Below are positions 8,006 to 14,882 of a stretch of 14,904 nt of DNA, one piece after another. The notes beneath the pieces are model-generated. The model saw only the letters and a program-made list of their open reading frames with translations. It did not search any database and was not told where the DNA came from. Numbering within the stretch: position 1 is the stretch's first letter; each line of letters starts with the position of its first letter. Position numbers and translations under genes: made by a program. Origin of the DNA: an uncultured Clostridium sp. (GTDB lineage Bacteria; Bacillota; Clostridia; TANB77; CAG-508); NCBI GenBank assembly GCA_958413095.1, contig CATYUF010000043.1, positions 1 to 14,904 on the forward strand, in the 5' to 3' direction.

Positions 8006-8128
8006 TTTGTGATTTTTGTGGTCGAGATTTTGGGGTCGGAGACAAAAATCATCTTATTGTTAAAATGATTTTTGTCTCCGACCCCAAAATCTCCTCCGAC
8101 CCCAAAATCTCGACCACAAAATCACAAA
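8006..8128. repeat. GC-rich composite palindrome built from a 17-18-bp unit
   Basis: A long inverted repeat has left arm 8006-8052, a 12-base loop (8053-8064) and right arm 8065-8128. The right arm is longer because it holds three head-to-tail units: CTCCGACCCCAAAATCTC at 8076-8093, an identical copy at 8094-8111, and a diverged copy overlapping it that ends at 8125 (CTCGACCACAAAATCAC). The left arm holds only two in reverse. Its G+C content is well above the surroundings. It lies between the divergent glgP and nucleotidyltransferase genes, upstream of both promoters, so it does not sit where a terminator of either would. It looks like a REP/MITE-type dispersed element. No transposase and no clear target-site duplication were seen. 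A single unit recurs at 10985-11012. Confidence 0.85.
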
Positions 8129-8485
8129 GCTTTAGAAAAATATAGTAAATGGATGTAGATTACAAACCGAAAAATAACAAGTAGTATAAAATTAGAGCAT
8201 ATATATATTCAAAAGACATAAAAGCAATAAAATTAATATATACAATAATATAAATACGCTTCAATAAATCATTAATGATATATTAATAATACATAGGAAC
8301 ATTGAAAAAATCAAATTTTAAAAATATAGTAGTATAGAGACTTTGCGTTTTTTTAAAGCAAAACAATAAACCTTGAAAGCTTTGAAAATACTAGAATATG
8401 AAAAAATATTAAAAATAAGTTTTAAAAACTTTAATTTCTAAGAAAAAATTTTTCATTCGTCATTACTGTATATTTACATAAAAAG
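8129..8485. other. AT-rich intergenic spacer, no gene seen
   Basis: About 360 bases without a credible reading frame, ribosome binding site or RNA gene. A short TTTGC / GCAAA inverted repeat (8342-8346 and 8358-8362) encloses a T-run but is not a convincing terminator. It separates the GC-rich palindrome from the promoter of the nucleotidyltransferase operon. Confidence 0.6.
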
Positions 8486-8514
8486 TTGAAAAATAGCAAT
8501 AAATATGGTATAAT
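8486..8514 (+). promoter_or_regulatory. strong promoter of the nucleotidyltransferase operon
   Basis: TTGAAA (8486-8491), a 17-base spacer ending in the extended -10 dinucleotide TG (8506-8507), then a perfect TATAAT (8509-8514). It is among the strongest promoters in the window; transcription should begin near 8521. Confidence 0.85.
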
Positions 8515-8529
8515 TAGGCAGAAATACAG

Positions 8530-8541
8530 CCATGAACATGG
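8530..8541 (+). promoter_or_regulatory. palindrome CCATGAACATGG just after the predicted transcription start
   Basis: CCATG-AA-CATGG is a perfect 5-bp inverted repeat, extended by a G-T and an A-T pair (AGCCATG / CATGGTT, 8528-8534 and 8537-8543). It lies about 10 bases after the predicted +1 and before the ribosome binding site (AAGGAGA, 8554-8560). This position suits an operator or a leader hairpin. No binding protein is known. Confidence 0.4.
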
Positions 8542-8567
8542 TTTGACAATAGTAAGGAGAAGTATTA

Positions 8568-10343
8568 ATGTCGGTATACGAAACAATTCAAGATTTTTTA
8601 AAAACAAACAATTATTTACAAGATGAACATATACTTGGAGTTTTATTTTATGGAAGTTATAAACATGGTCTTAATAATCAAAATTCTGATATAGATTTAC
8701 ATATTATTTATGATGATTCAAATCCAGAACATTTAATAAGAGGAAACACTTTTGTTAATGGTATACGAATAGAATATTTTGAAAAAACAATAAGTGAGAT
8801 ATACAATAATGTTGAAGAAGGATATACAACACAAGATAATGCAACAGAGTCTATAATAGGAAAATCAGAGATTATATATGAAAAAGATAATAGTATGCAA
8901 GATTTACAAGAATATGTGTTAAATAGATTTAAAAATGGACTTCCGCCTCTTACTGAAAATGAGGCTAAAGAACAAGTATCTATAATTAACAATAGAATGG
9001 AAAAATTGAAGAAATATGCAGAAGAAGATAGCTATTTTTTTGAACACTTATATCATTTAACAATTGAAAAAATAAGAAGATTTTATCATAATTTAAATGG
9101 TATTCCAAGAATAGAAACATATAAAGGATTTAAATTATATAGAAATAAACAATATCAAGATATGTTTTCAATTCATAATATTCCAAATCAAAGATTTTTA
9201 GAGATGTACTTTGAACTTATTCAAAGTCAAGGAAAAAGTAAAAACGAAATGTTTGAAAGATTAAAAGAATTTTACGAGTATGCAAAAAGAACAGTAGATT
9301 TAGAAGAACATAATTATAGAATTCCAATAAAAAATAAATATGATGATTTAGATATAGTAATAGATAAAGATGTAAATTTAGACGATATTGAAATAGAACA
9401 CATTCAAATTCCAGAAGAAACATTAAATGCTGTAACAAAATTTATGGAAGAAATGAATTATATTGATGATGAACATTTTTTAGGAATTATTGTTTTTGGA
9501 AGTAGTTTAACTGGATTTAATACTGAAATATCAGATATTGATTTACATGTTATTTTTGATAATAGTAATCCTAATAGAATGATTAGAGGAGAAAAATTAA
9601 TTGATGGTAAAAAAATAGAGTATTTTGAAAAGCCAATTGATGATGAATATTTAATGGCAGAAAATGAATTTTTAAATCAGAACAATGCTTCACTACCAAT
9701 ATTAGGAAAAGGAGAAATTGTATTTGCAAGAGATGACTCTTTAATTAATCTTCAAAAATATGTACTACATAGATTTCAAGATGAGTTGCCACCACTAAAT
9801 ATTGATGAGGCTAGAGAACAAATATCAATTATTGATAACAAGATACAAAAATTAGAAAATTTACTTAATGAAGATAGCCCATATTTTGACCATTTATATC
9901 ATATTGTGTTGGAAAAAATGAGAAAAATTCATCATCGCATTATTGGAATATCAAAAATTCCAACATCTAAAGTTCATAGAATATATACAGATGAGCCATA
10001 TCGAAAGTCTACTTACAAAACAAATCCATCACAAAGTTTTGTAGAAAACTATTTAAGTTTATTACTACCAGAAAATAATAAACAACAAATGCTAGAATCT
10101 TTAAAATCTTTTTATATTAAGGTTAAACAGAATATAGAATTAGGAGAAGAATACAGAATACCTATCAAAAGCAAAAAGAAATTAAATGCATTACAAAGTT
10201 TAAATAGAACAGCTTCATCATCTACGATTGCAAAACTTGATAAAGAAAATTCAATAACTACTACAGATATAACAGAAGTTGGTCAATTATTTAGTCGTTT
10301 AAGAAGTAAAGAAACAGAAATTGGGAGAGATAAAAATGATTAA
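8568..10343 (+). CDS. tandem double nucleotidyltransferase-fold protein
   Basis: The 591-residue protein is two homologous modules in a row with a period of about 282 residues. Each begins with a Pol-beta-type nucleotidyltransferase domain. Module 1 has Gly29-Ser30 and Asp41-x-Asp43 (SDIDLH) with Glu69 (IEYFEK) as the likely third carboxylate. Module 2 has Gly311-Ser312, Asp323-x-Asp325 and Glu351 in the same contexts. Each is followed by a helical domain with matching blocks (NRF/HRF, LPPL, FEHLYH/FDHLYH, KIRRFYH/KMRKIHH) and ends in YRIPIK. By eye the modules are about half identical. Both metal sites look intact, so both may be active. The last 45 residues are Ser/Thr-rich and probably disordered. 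Members of this superfamily transfer NMP to antibiotics, nucleic acids or proteins; the substrate here is unknown. ATG 8568 has AAGGAGA with good spacing. The next gene overlaps its end. Confidence 0.85.
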   Translation: MSVYETIQDFLKTNNYLQDEHILGVLFYGSYKHGLNNQNSDIDLHIIYDDSNPEHLIRGNTFVNGIRIEYFEKTISEIYNNVEEGYTTQDNATESIIGKSEIIYEKDNSMQDLQEYVLNRFKNGLPPLTENEAKEQVSIINNRMEKLKKYAEEDSYFFEHLYHLTIEKIRRFYHNLNGIPRIETYKGFKLYRNKQYQDMFSIHNIPNQRFLEMYFELIQSQGKSKNEMFERLKEFYEYAKRTVDLEEHNYRIPIKNKYDDLDIVIDKDVNLDDIEIEHIQIPEETLNAVTKFMEEMNYIDDEHFLGIIVFGSSLTGFNTEISDIDLHVIFDNSNPNRMIRGEKLIDGKKIEYFEKPIDDEYLMAENEFLNQNNASLPILGKGEIVFARDDSLINLQKYVLHRFQDELPPLNIDEAREQISIIDNKIQKLENLLNEDSPYFDHLYHIVLEKMRKIHHRIIGISKIPTSKVHRIYTDEPYRKSTYKTNPSQSFVENYLSLLLPENNKQQMLESLKSFYIKVKQNIELGEEYRIPIKSKKKLNALQSLNRTASSSTIAKLDKENSITTTDITEVGQLFSRLRSKETEIGRDKND

Positions 10344-10674
10344 TTATAAAAAAAGATTTGTTGAAGTAGACGAGATTATTAAGAATATGCCGAAGGAAGA
10401 CTTTGATAAAATCCCAAATAATTTAATTAGCATAATAAGGAAAAATAGAGATTCTAATTATATTTGGAAATATGATAAGAGTAAAAAAATAGCAGCCCAA
10501 AATCTTTCTAAAGATACTATTGCTATATTGGCATATATTAACACAGAATTTATTTTAGAAAATGAGAAAAGAATGTTAATGAGAAATATTCATTATTTTA
10601 ATGAAATGAAAAAAGAAGAATTAAAAAAAGAAAAGTTTAATCCTGAAGATATATTTAAACCTTATAAAAAATGA
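10336..10674 (+). CDS. small protein of unknown function, coupled to the nucleotidyltransferase gene
   Basis: The 112-residue protein is not assigned to a named family. Its sequence is charged and mostly helical. An N-terminal helix (VDEIIKNM) and a conserved-looking 'F.KIP.NLI..I..N.' block are followed by YIWKYD, then NLSKDTIAILAYIN, a more hydrophobic helix, and a Lys/Glu-rich C-terminus ending in EDIFKPYKK. It has no signal peptide or transmembrane segment. The ATG at 10336 is preceded by GGGAGAG (10323-10329); an in-frame TTG at 10321 lies in that site and is not preferred. It overlaps the stop of the nucleotidyltransferase gene by eight bases (ATGATTAA), which implies translational coupling and joint function. 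A terminator follows within 20 bases, so the operon has two genes. A toxin-antitoxin or regulator partner role is inference from layout only. Confidence 0.8.
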   Translation: MINYKKRFVEVDEIIKNMPKEDFDKIPNNLISIIRKNRDSNYIWKYDKSKKIAAQNLSKDTIAILAYINTEFILENEKRMLMRNIHYFNEMKKEELKKEKFNPEDIFKPYKK

Positions 10675-10690
10675 AAGATATTGAATAATA

Positions 10691-10723
10691 AAAGTGTGCA
10701 GTCTAGTTTCTACACACCTTTTT
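10691..10723 (+). terminator. terminator of the nucleotidyltransferase operon
   Basis: GTGTGCAG (10694-10701) pairs with CTACACAC (10710-10717) with one C-A mismatch and an 8-base loop. AAA before and a T-run after (10719-10723) complete it. It starts 17 bases after the stop codon. Confidence 0.78.
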
Positions 10724-10984
10724 ATCATTTTTTAATTTTTTCTATACATAAATAAATTCATAAAAAATAATTTCTTCAACTCTGTTTTTTATATAGTTCA
10801 TCCGGCAAACCCACTCTAATTGATTAGTAGAATTTTATTATTTATTTCTAAAAACCTCTATAAATTAATTTTCACTACAAATTTGATTAAATAAGTTATA
10901 TCTATATTGGACTATCTAATATAAAAAATTTTGGAAGAATTCAATAAGAACAATTTTGTCCTTGTTAGACTTCTCCCTATCAGG
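10724..10984. other. AT-rich convergent intergenic spacer
   Basis: The interval between the operon terminator and the repeat at 10985 shows no reading frame with a ribosome binding site. A weak imperfect hairpin around 10942-10970 (AACAA / TTGTT core) followed on the minus strand by a T-rich stretch might terminate the PHP gene, but pairing is poor. No other structure was recognised. Confidence 0.4.
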
Positions 10985-11012
10985 ATGATTTTTCTCTCCG
11001 ACCCCAAAATCA
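10985..11012. repeat. solo copy of the GC-rich repeat unit
   Basis: Bases 10985-11011 match 8065-8091 of the large palindrome at 26 of 27 positions (only G8074 versus C10994 differs) in the same orientation. Taken with 11012, the copy has 7-bp inverted ends, TGATTTT (10986-10992) and AAAATCA (11006-11012). Its right edge contains the stop codon of the PHP gene. Confidence 0.85.
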
Positions 11013-11891
11013 CTCATTTATCCACTCTTCTATTATTTCTTTAGATATATTTAAATTTCCTCTTCCAATTCCTATTTCTATGTCTGGTTTTAGTTTTCCA
11101 TGATAATCACTTCCACCACTTATATATAAATTATTCTTTCTAGCATATTCTACTAAAATATCTTTTTTATTATCATTAGCTGATGATGGGTGAAAACACT
11201 CTATTCCATCTAATTTCACTTCTTTTCTTAAATCATTTATGAATCCAATTGTATCTTCAAATTTATACTCAAATGGATGTGCTAAAAATGCTTTTCCTCC
11301 TGCTATATGAATAATATTTACAACCTCTTCTACTTTTGGATATGTACTTACTCTATTCAAAAAATATTCACTCTTAGGATTTGTAAGTTCTTTTCTTAAA
11401 AAAAGAATCCATGAGTTAAAATATTCTTCTCCTATAATCCTTTTATTTTCTGGATGTTTAATAATTTCTTCAAACATAACTCTTTCGATATATTCATATA
11501 TATCTTTTTGAGGTCTCATTGCATCTTCATCAAATATAATATTTTTCTTGTCTAAAATTTTCTTAAATCTATTATATATTATTTGTGTATTTTCTTTTAC
11601 ATTTTCTATTGAATAATATTTTTCTTTCCATTTAATTATAACTTTTGGATTAATCCCATATGCTAATATTTCAATAGATTTACGTTGAAATTCTGCTCCT
11701 AATTCACTTCCAATTATTATTTTTCCACTAAAAACTTTGTTACATTTTAAATTTTTTTCACAATAAGCTTCACAACTATTATGATCAGTTATTGATATAT
11801 ATTCTAATCTTCTTTCTTCACACATTTTTAATATTTCTTTTACTGTTTTATCTCCATCTGAATATATTGTATGAATATGTAAATCTATCAT
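11010..11891 (-). CDS. PHP-domain metal-dependent phosphoesterase
   Basis: The 293-residue protein has all the PHP metal-binding motifs: His5-x-His7 (DLHIHTIYSDG), Asp36-His37 (ITDHN), Glu63 (GSELG), His205 (LAHPFEY), the HP of IECFHP, and Asp262-x-His264 (GGSDYHG). Between motifs III and IV about 110 residues form a helical insert, as in the YciV/TrpH (RNase AM) branch, whose members are of similar length and act as exonucleases on RNA or on short phosphorylated substrates. Which substrate this one uses cannot be told. The start chosen is the ATG at 11891, with GGAGG five bases upstream; an in-frame TTG at 11903 lies in that ribosome site and is rejected. It has its own promoter (11929-11957), so it is not part of the kinase operon. 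Its stop TGA overlaps the solo GC-rich repeat. Confidence 0.9.
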   Translation of the reverse strand: MIDLHIHTIYSDGDKTVKEILKMCEERRLEYISITDHNSCEAYCEKNLKCNKVFSGKIIIGSELGAEFQRKSIEILAYGINPKVIIKWKEKYYSIENVKENTQIIYNRFKKILDKKNIIFDEDAMRPQKDIYEYIERVMFEEIIKHPENKRIIGEEYFNSWILFLRKELTNPKSEYFLNRVSTYPKVEEVVNIIHIAGGKAFLAHPFEYKFEDTIGFINDLRKEVKLDGIECFHPSSANDNKKDILVEYARKNNLYISGGSDYHGKLKPDIEIGIGRGNLNISKEIIEEWINE

Positions 11892-11928
11892 ATTATCCTC
11901 CAATCTTTAATAATATTATTATGCACCA

Positions 11929-11957
11929 ATTATATCACTAATATTGGCTTTTTTCAA
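11929..11957 (-). promoter_or_regulatory. extended -10 promoter of the PHP gene
   Basis: On the minus strand, TTGAAA (11957-11952), a 17-base spacer ending in TGA, then TATAAT (11934-11929). CCAAT (11926-11930) and ATTGG (11943-11947) form a 5-bp inverted repeat that brackets the -10 element and could be an operator, though it is too short to call. Confidence 0.75.
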
Positions 11958-11984
11958 TTTAATTTTCGTTTTATTTACCTATAT

Positions 11985-13988
11985 CTAAAAATATTCAATT
12001 ATTACCTTAAATAAATCCCCATCAATATTTATATCAAATTTTCCACCTTGCATTTCTGTCAAACTTTTTGCAATAGACAATCCTAAGCCACTTCCTTCTG
12101 TATATCTTGATTTATCTCCTCTTACAAATCTTTGCATTAATTCATCTGGAGTTATATTTAATTTATCTTTAGAAATATTTTTTATTTCTAGTTTAATTCT
12201 ATCATTTTTTTTAGTTAAACTTATATAAACTCTTGAATTATCTATTGAATATTTAGTTATATTACTAAATAGATTTTCAATTACTCTATACATATATCTA
12301 TTATCTGCTCTTATTTTTACTTCTTCATTTGGCATTTCTAAATCTATTTTTAGTTTTTTTGTTTCAAATCTATCTTCAAATTCTCCTAAAGTTTGAGCTA
12401 AAAGTTCTTTTAGGTCAATTACTTCTATATTTAATTTTACATTTCCTGATGATACTTTTGATGCTTCTACTAAATCTTCTATTAGTTTTTTTAGTCTTAA
12501 TGACTTTTGATTTAATATATCAATATATTGTTTTATTTTTTCATCTTCAATATTTTCTTGTTTTAGTAAATCTACATAATTAATTATTGAAGTTAATGGT
12601 GTTTTTATATCATGTGATACATTTGTTATTAACTCTGTCTTTAATCTTTCTGATTTTAAACTTTGTTCTATTGCATTTGTAAATCCTCCTGCTATATCAT
12701 TTATATATTCAGCCATTTGTTTCAATGCTCCTGTTAGTTCTTCTTTTTCTAAATGAACATTTGGGTTTCCTTCATATATTTGTTTTAATGCTTTATTTAT
12801 CTTATCTACTTTTTCTACATATTTTATAATTAATACATATACCCAAATCCAAAATATTGGTAATAATAAAATTCCTATGCCTGAAATAGTAGCTAAAAAT
12901 ATTAAACTACTTATTATTATAAAGCCCCAATAAAATATAGTTATTTTTTTCTTTGAACTATTTTTATCTGAAACTACTTTTAAAAATTTTTTTGTTTTTT
13001 CTTTTAACCAATAATAAATTTTGTATATTAAAAACGAACGCCAAAAACTTTTTGCTTTTAGTCTTTTTATTGTAGTTGCTGTTCCAACTGCTAAACTTCC
13101 ATAGCTTCCTAAGTAACTAATAACTATTAATGGTATTAACATTTTCTGTGGAATCATAGTTTCTACACTTGCTACACCAAGACTTATAAATATACCTAAT
13201 GCCAAAAATACTATTGTTATTAATATTTCATATGGTACTTTGTCAACTCCACTTAACTGTATCTCATCTTTGCCTTTTTCATGTCCTATTGCCCATACTA
13301 AATATACTATCATTGCTAGTAAAAAAACTGATGTTATTGGTATTAAATATACTGGTGAATTTTGCTCATTTTTAAACATTTCATATACTACATTTTGAAT
13401 GTAATATGAATTTGAATATCCATATGCTTCTTCATCAAAGCTTGAATATACTTTTACTCCATCTAAATAATTTTGACTATATGATGCTATTATATATTTA
13501 GCATTGTCTTGATTTATAGAATCAATATTTGTTGTTATTTTTCCTCCTTCATAATTCCAAAAATTCTTTTTATTTTTCATTTCTTGAATTTCTTTTATAT
13601 AATCTGATGATTTGATATTTGTATATAAATTTTCTGTTTTTTCGTCCACTATTATATATTTTATATAACTGTTAATTGAAGAATTATCATAATTATAGTC
13701 ATTATAATAAATAGATGCATTGTAATTGTCGTCTTCTATTTTAGTATAATCACCATACTCATATACCTCTGGTTTTACTTTTTTCACATATCTAGCTTTT
13801 GAAATTATGGAATACAGATAATTTTCTCCAAAATTATCTGTTTCTAAATATTGATTTTTATCATCTAATTGTCCATATTCTGATACAATTATTAAATTAG
13901 CTATACTTAATATTAGAATTCCTGCAATTACTGGTATTAATAAATAACATAAAATCTTCATTAGAGTTGATTGTCTTAATTTTTGCAT
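11985..13988 (-). CDS. membrane sensor histidine kinase
   Basis: The 667-residue kinase partners the response regulator just upstream. The first transmembrane helix (about 12-36) is followed by an outside region of about 175 residues, rich in Tyr, Asn and Asp (81-110 especially). Five further hydrophobic segments come at about 212-233, 252-274, 283-303, 348-368 and 372-390. A HAMP-like linker (about 391-445) leads to the HisKA domain with phospho-acceptor His459 (VSHDIKTPL). The ATPase domain has the N box (Asn572, Asn576, Lys579) and the G box GSGLGL (632-637). The usual DxGxG box is replaced by KNISKDKLNI (603-612), as in some VanS-like Firmicute kinases. It is larger than the usual 350-500 residues because of the multi-helix membrane part. 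ATG 13988 has AAGGAGGA at 10-base spacing. The signal is unknown. Confidence 0.93.
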   Translation of the reverse strand: MQKLRQSTLMKILCYLLIPVIAGILILSIANLIIVSEYGQLDDKNQYLETDNFGENYLYSIISKARYVKKVKPEVYEYGDYTKIEDDNYNASIYYNDYNYDNSSINSYIKYIIVDEKTENLYTNIKSSDYIKEIQEMKNKKNFWNYEGGKITTNIDSINQDNAKYIIASYSQNYLDGVKVYSSFDEEAYGYSNSYYIQNVVYEMFKNEQNSPVYLIPITSVFLLAMIVYLVWAIGHEKGKDEIQLSGVDKVPYEILITIVFLALGIFISLGVASVETMIPQKMLIPLIVISYLGSYGSLAVGTATTIKRLKAKSFWRSFLIYKIYYWLKEKTKKFLKVVSDKNSSKKKITIFYWGFIIISSLIFLATISGIGILLLPIFWIWVYVLIIKYVEKVDKINKALKQIYEGNPNVHLEKEELTGALKQMAEYINDIAGGFTNAIEQSLKSERLKTELITNVSHDIKTPLTSIINYVDLLKQENIEDEKIKQYIDILNQKSLRLKKLIEDLVEASKVSSGNVKLNIEVIDLKELLAQTLGEFEDRFETKKLKIDLEMPNEEVKIRADNRYMYRVIENLFSNITKYSIDNSRVYISLTKKNDRIKLEIKNISKDKLNITPDELMQRFVRGDKSRYTEGSGLGLSIAKSLTEMQGGKFDINIDGDLFKVIIEYF

Positions 13989-14010
13989 AATAATTTTTTC
14001 CTCCTTTTTT

Positions 14011-14027
14011 AGATATTTATAATATCT
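14011..14027 (-). promoter_or_regulatory. small hairpin ahead of the kinase ribosome binding site
   Basis: AGATATT / AATATCT is a perfect 7-bp stem with a 3-base loop, ending five bases upstream of the kinase ribosome site (AAGGAGGA, 14006-13999). No T-run follows. It may tune kinase translation relative to the regulator. TTGACT (14059-14054) in the same gap could be a -35, but it has only a poor -10. Confidence 0.35.
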
Positions 14028-14108
14028 TAATTTATTTTCACTTTATGTTAATAAGTCAAAAGCTTCATAATATTTCTTTATAAAAATAAAATCAACTTCT
14101 TCTTTTTA

Positions 14109-14804
14109 CTATATATTTTCAACTTTATATCCAATTCCCCATATTACTTTCAAGTATTTAGGTTCTTTTGGATTTATTTCTATTTTTTCTCTTATGTGTC
14201 TTATATGCACTGCTATAATATTTTCAGCACCATAACTTTCTTCATTCCATACATTTTCATATATTTGTGATATTGAATATACTTTTCCTTTGTTTTCTAA
14301 TAAAAATTTCAAAATGTTATATTCTGTTGCTGTCAATTTTATTTCTTTTCCGTCTGCTATAACTTGCTTTGTTTCGTCATATAATTCTAATCCGCCTGTT
14401 TTTAATACTTTATTTTGTTCCTGAGAATTTAAATTTCCAAAATTGACATATCTTCTTATACATGAATTAACTCTTGCAATTAACTCTAATGGATTAAATG
14501 GTTTTGTTACATAATCATCTGCACCTGTATTTAATCCTTCTATTTTATCATAGTCTTCAGATTTTGCTGATAACATAATTACTGGTATAGTTTTTGTTTT
14601 TCTTATTTCTGCTAAAGTTTCTATTCCATCTTTATTTGGCATCATTATGTCTAATATTACTAGATGTATTTCATTTTCTTTCATTACTTTTAAAGCTTCT
14701 TTGCCATCATATGCTTTTAATATATTATATCCTTCTTTTGTCAAATAGATTTCTATTGCCTTTACTATTTCTTTATCATCATCTACTACTAAAATATTAT
14801 ACAT
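14109..14804 (-). CDS. OmpR/PhoB-family response regulator (VanR-like)
   Basis: The 231-residue cytoplasmic transcription regulator is normal for the family. The receiver domain (1-120) shows the acidic pair Asp8-Asp9, phospho-acceptor Asp52 (ILDIMMP), Ser79 and Lys101 (TKPF). The winged-helix DNA-binding domain (about 132-230) contains LTATEYNIL, the recognition-helix region IIAVHIRHIREKIE and the closing VIWGIGYKVE. The wording is closest to VanR-type regulators, but no resistance genes are seen, so no vancomycin role is implied. The ATG at 14804 is chosen because the earlier ATG at 14811 runs into a stop after four codons; AAGGAGA (14819-14813) lies nine bases ahead. The kinase gene follows after 120 bases on the same strand, so the two form a standard pair. 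Confidence 0.95.
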   Translation of the reverse strand: MYNILVVDDDKEIVKAIEIYLTKEGYNILKAYDGKEALKVMKENEIHLVILDIMMPNKDGIETLAEIRKTKTIPVIMLSAKSEDYDKIEGLNTGADDYVTKPFNPLELIARVNSCIRRYVNFGNLNSQEQNKVLKTGGLELYDETKQVIADGKEIKLTATEYNILKFLLENKGKVYSISQIYENVWNEESYGAENIIAVHIRHIREKIEINPKEPKYLKVIWGIGYKVENI

Positions 14805-14829
14805 TTTTCATCTCTCCTTTTTCTATTAT

Positions 14830-14882
14830 AATATAACATAGATTTATAAATAAAATATAGATTTTTTATTAATTTTTTATTA
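14830..14882 (-). promoter_or_regulatory. regulator promoter with two 11-bp direct repeats
   Basis: On the minus strand an extended -10 is present: TG at 14838-14837, one base, then TATATT (14835-14830). There is no good -35. Directly upstream of the -35 position, ATTTTTTATTA (plus-strand reading) occurs twice without a gap at 14861-14871 and 14872-14882. An 11-bp direct repeat next to a weak -35 is how OmpR/PhoB-type sites are usually placed, so autoregulation is plausible. The sequence is AT-rich enough for chance to be a concern. Confidence 0.4.

Noticed and set aside
7829..8068. Plus-strand open frame across the glgP start
   Set aside because: It overlaps the glgP N-terminus, promoter and GC-rich repeat, encodes a low-complexity hydrophobic string, and has no ribosome binding site.
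8006..8128. CRISPR-like array because of tandem units
   Set aside because: The units abut without spacers and form a palindrome; there are no unique spacers of constant length and no cas genes.
10321..10335. TTG start for the small coupled protein
   Set aside because: It overlaps the GGGAGAG site used by the ATG at 10336, and would place the start ahead of its own ribosome binding site.
10336..10674. HEPN toxin identity for the small protein
   Set aside because: No Rx4-6H motif can be found, so the MNT/HEPN assignment is not supported by sequence.
11892..11903. TTG start adding four residues to the PHP protein
   Set aside because: The TTG lies inside the GGAGG ribosome binding site that serves the ATG at 11891.
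12329..12583. Antisense open frames (also 1148-1375, 1397-1660, 2112-2592, 4728-4964, 8708-8992, 9217-9438, 14594-14836)
   Set aside because: They lie opposite well-supported genes, show low-complexity Leu/Phe/Ser-rich translations typical of the complement of AT-rich coding DNA, and lack ribosome binding sites.
14797..14811. Four-codon upstream reading frame (MKNV) overlapping the response regulator start
   Set aside because: Its ATG is only a couple of bases from the GGAG core, too close for efficient initiation, and such short frames arise easily; the ATG at 14804 has proper spacing.
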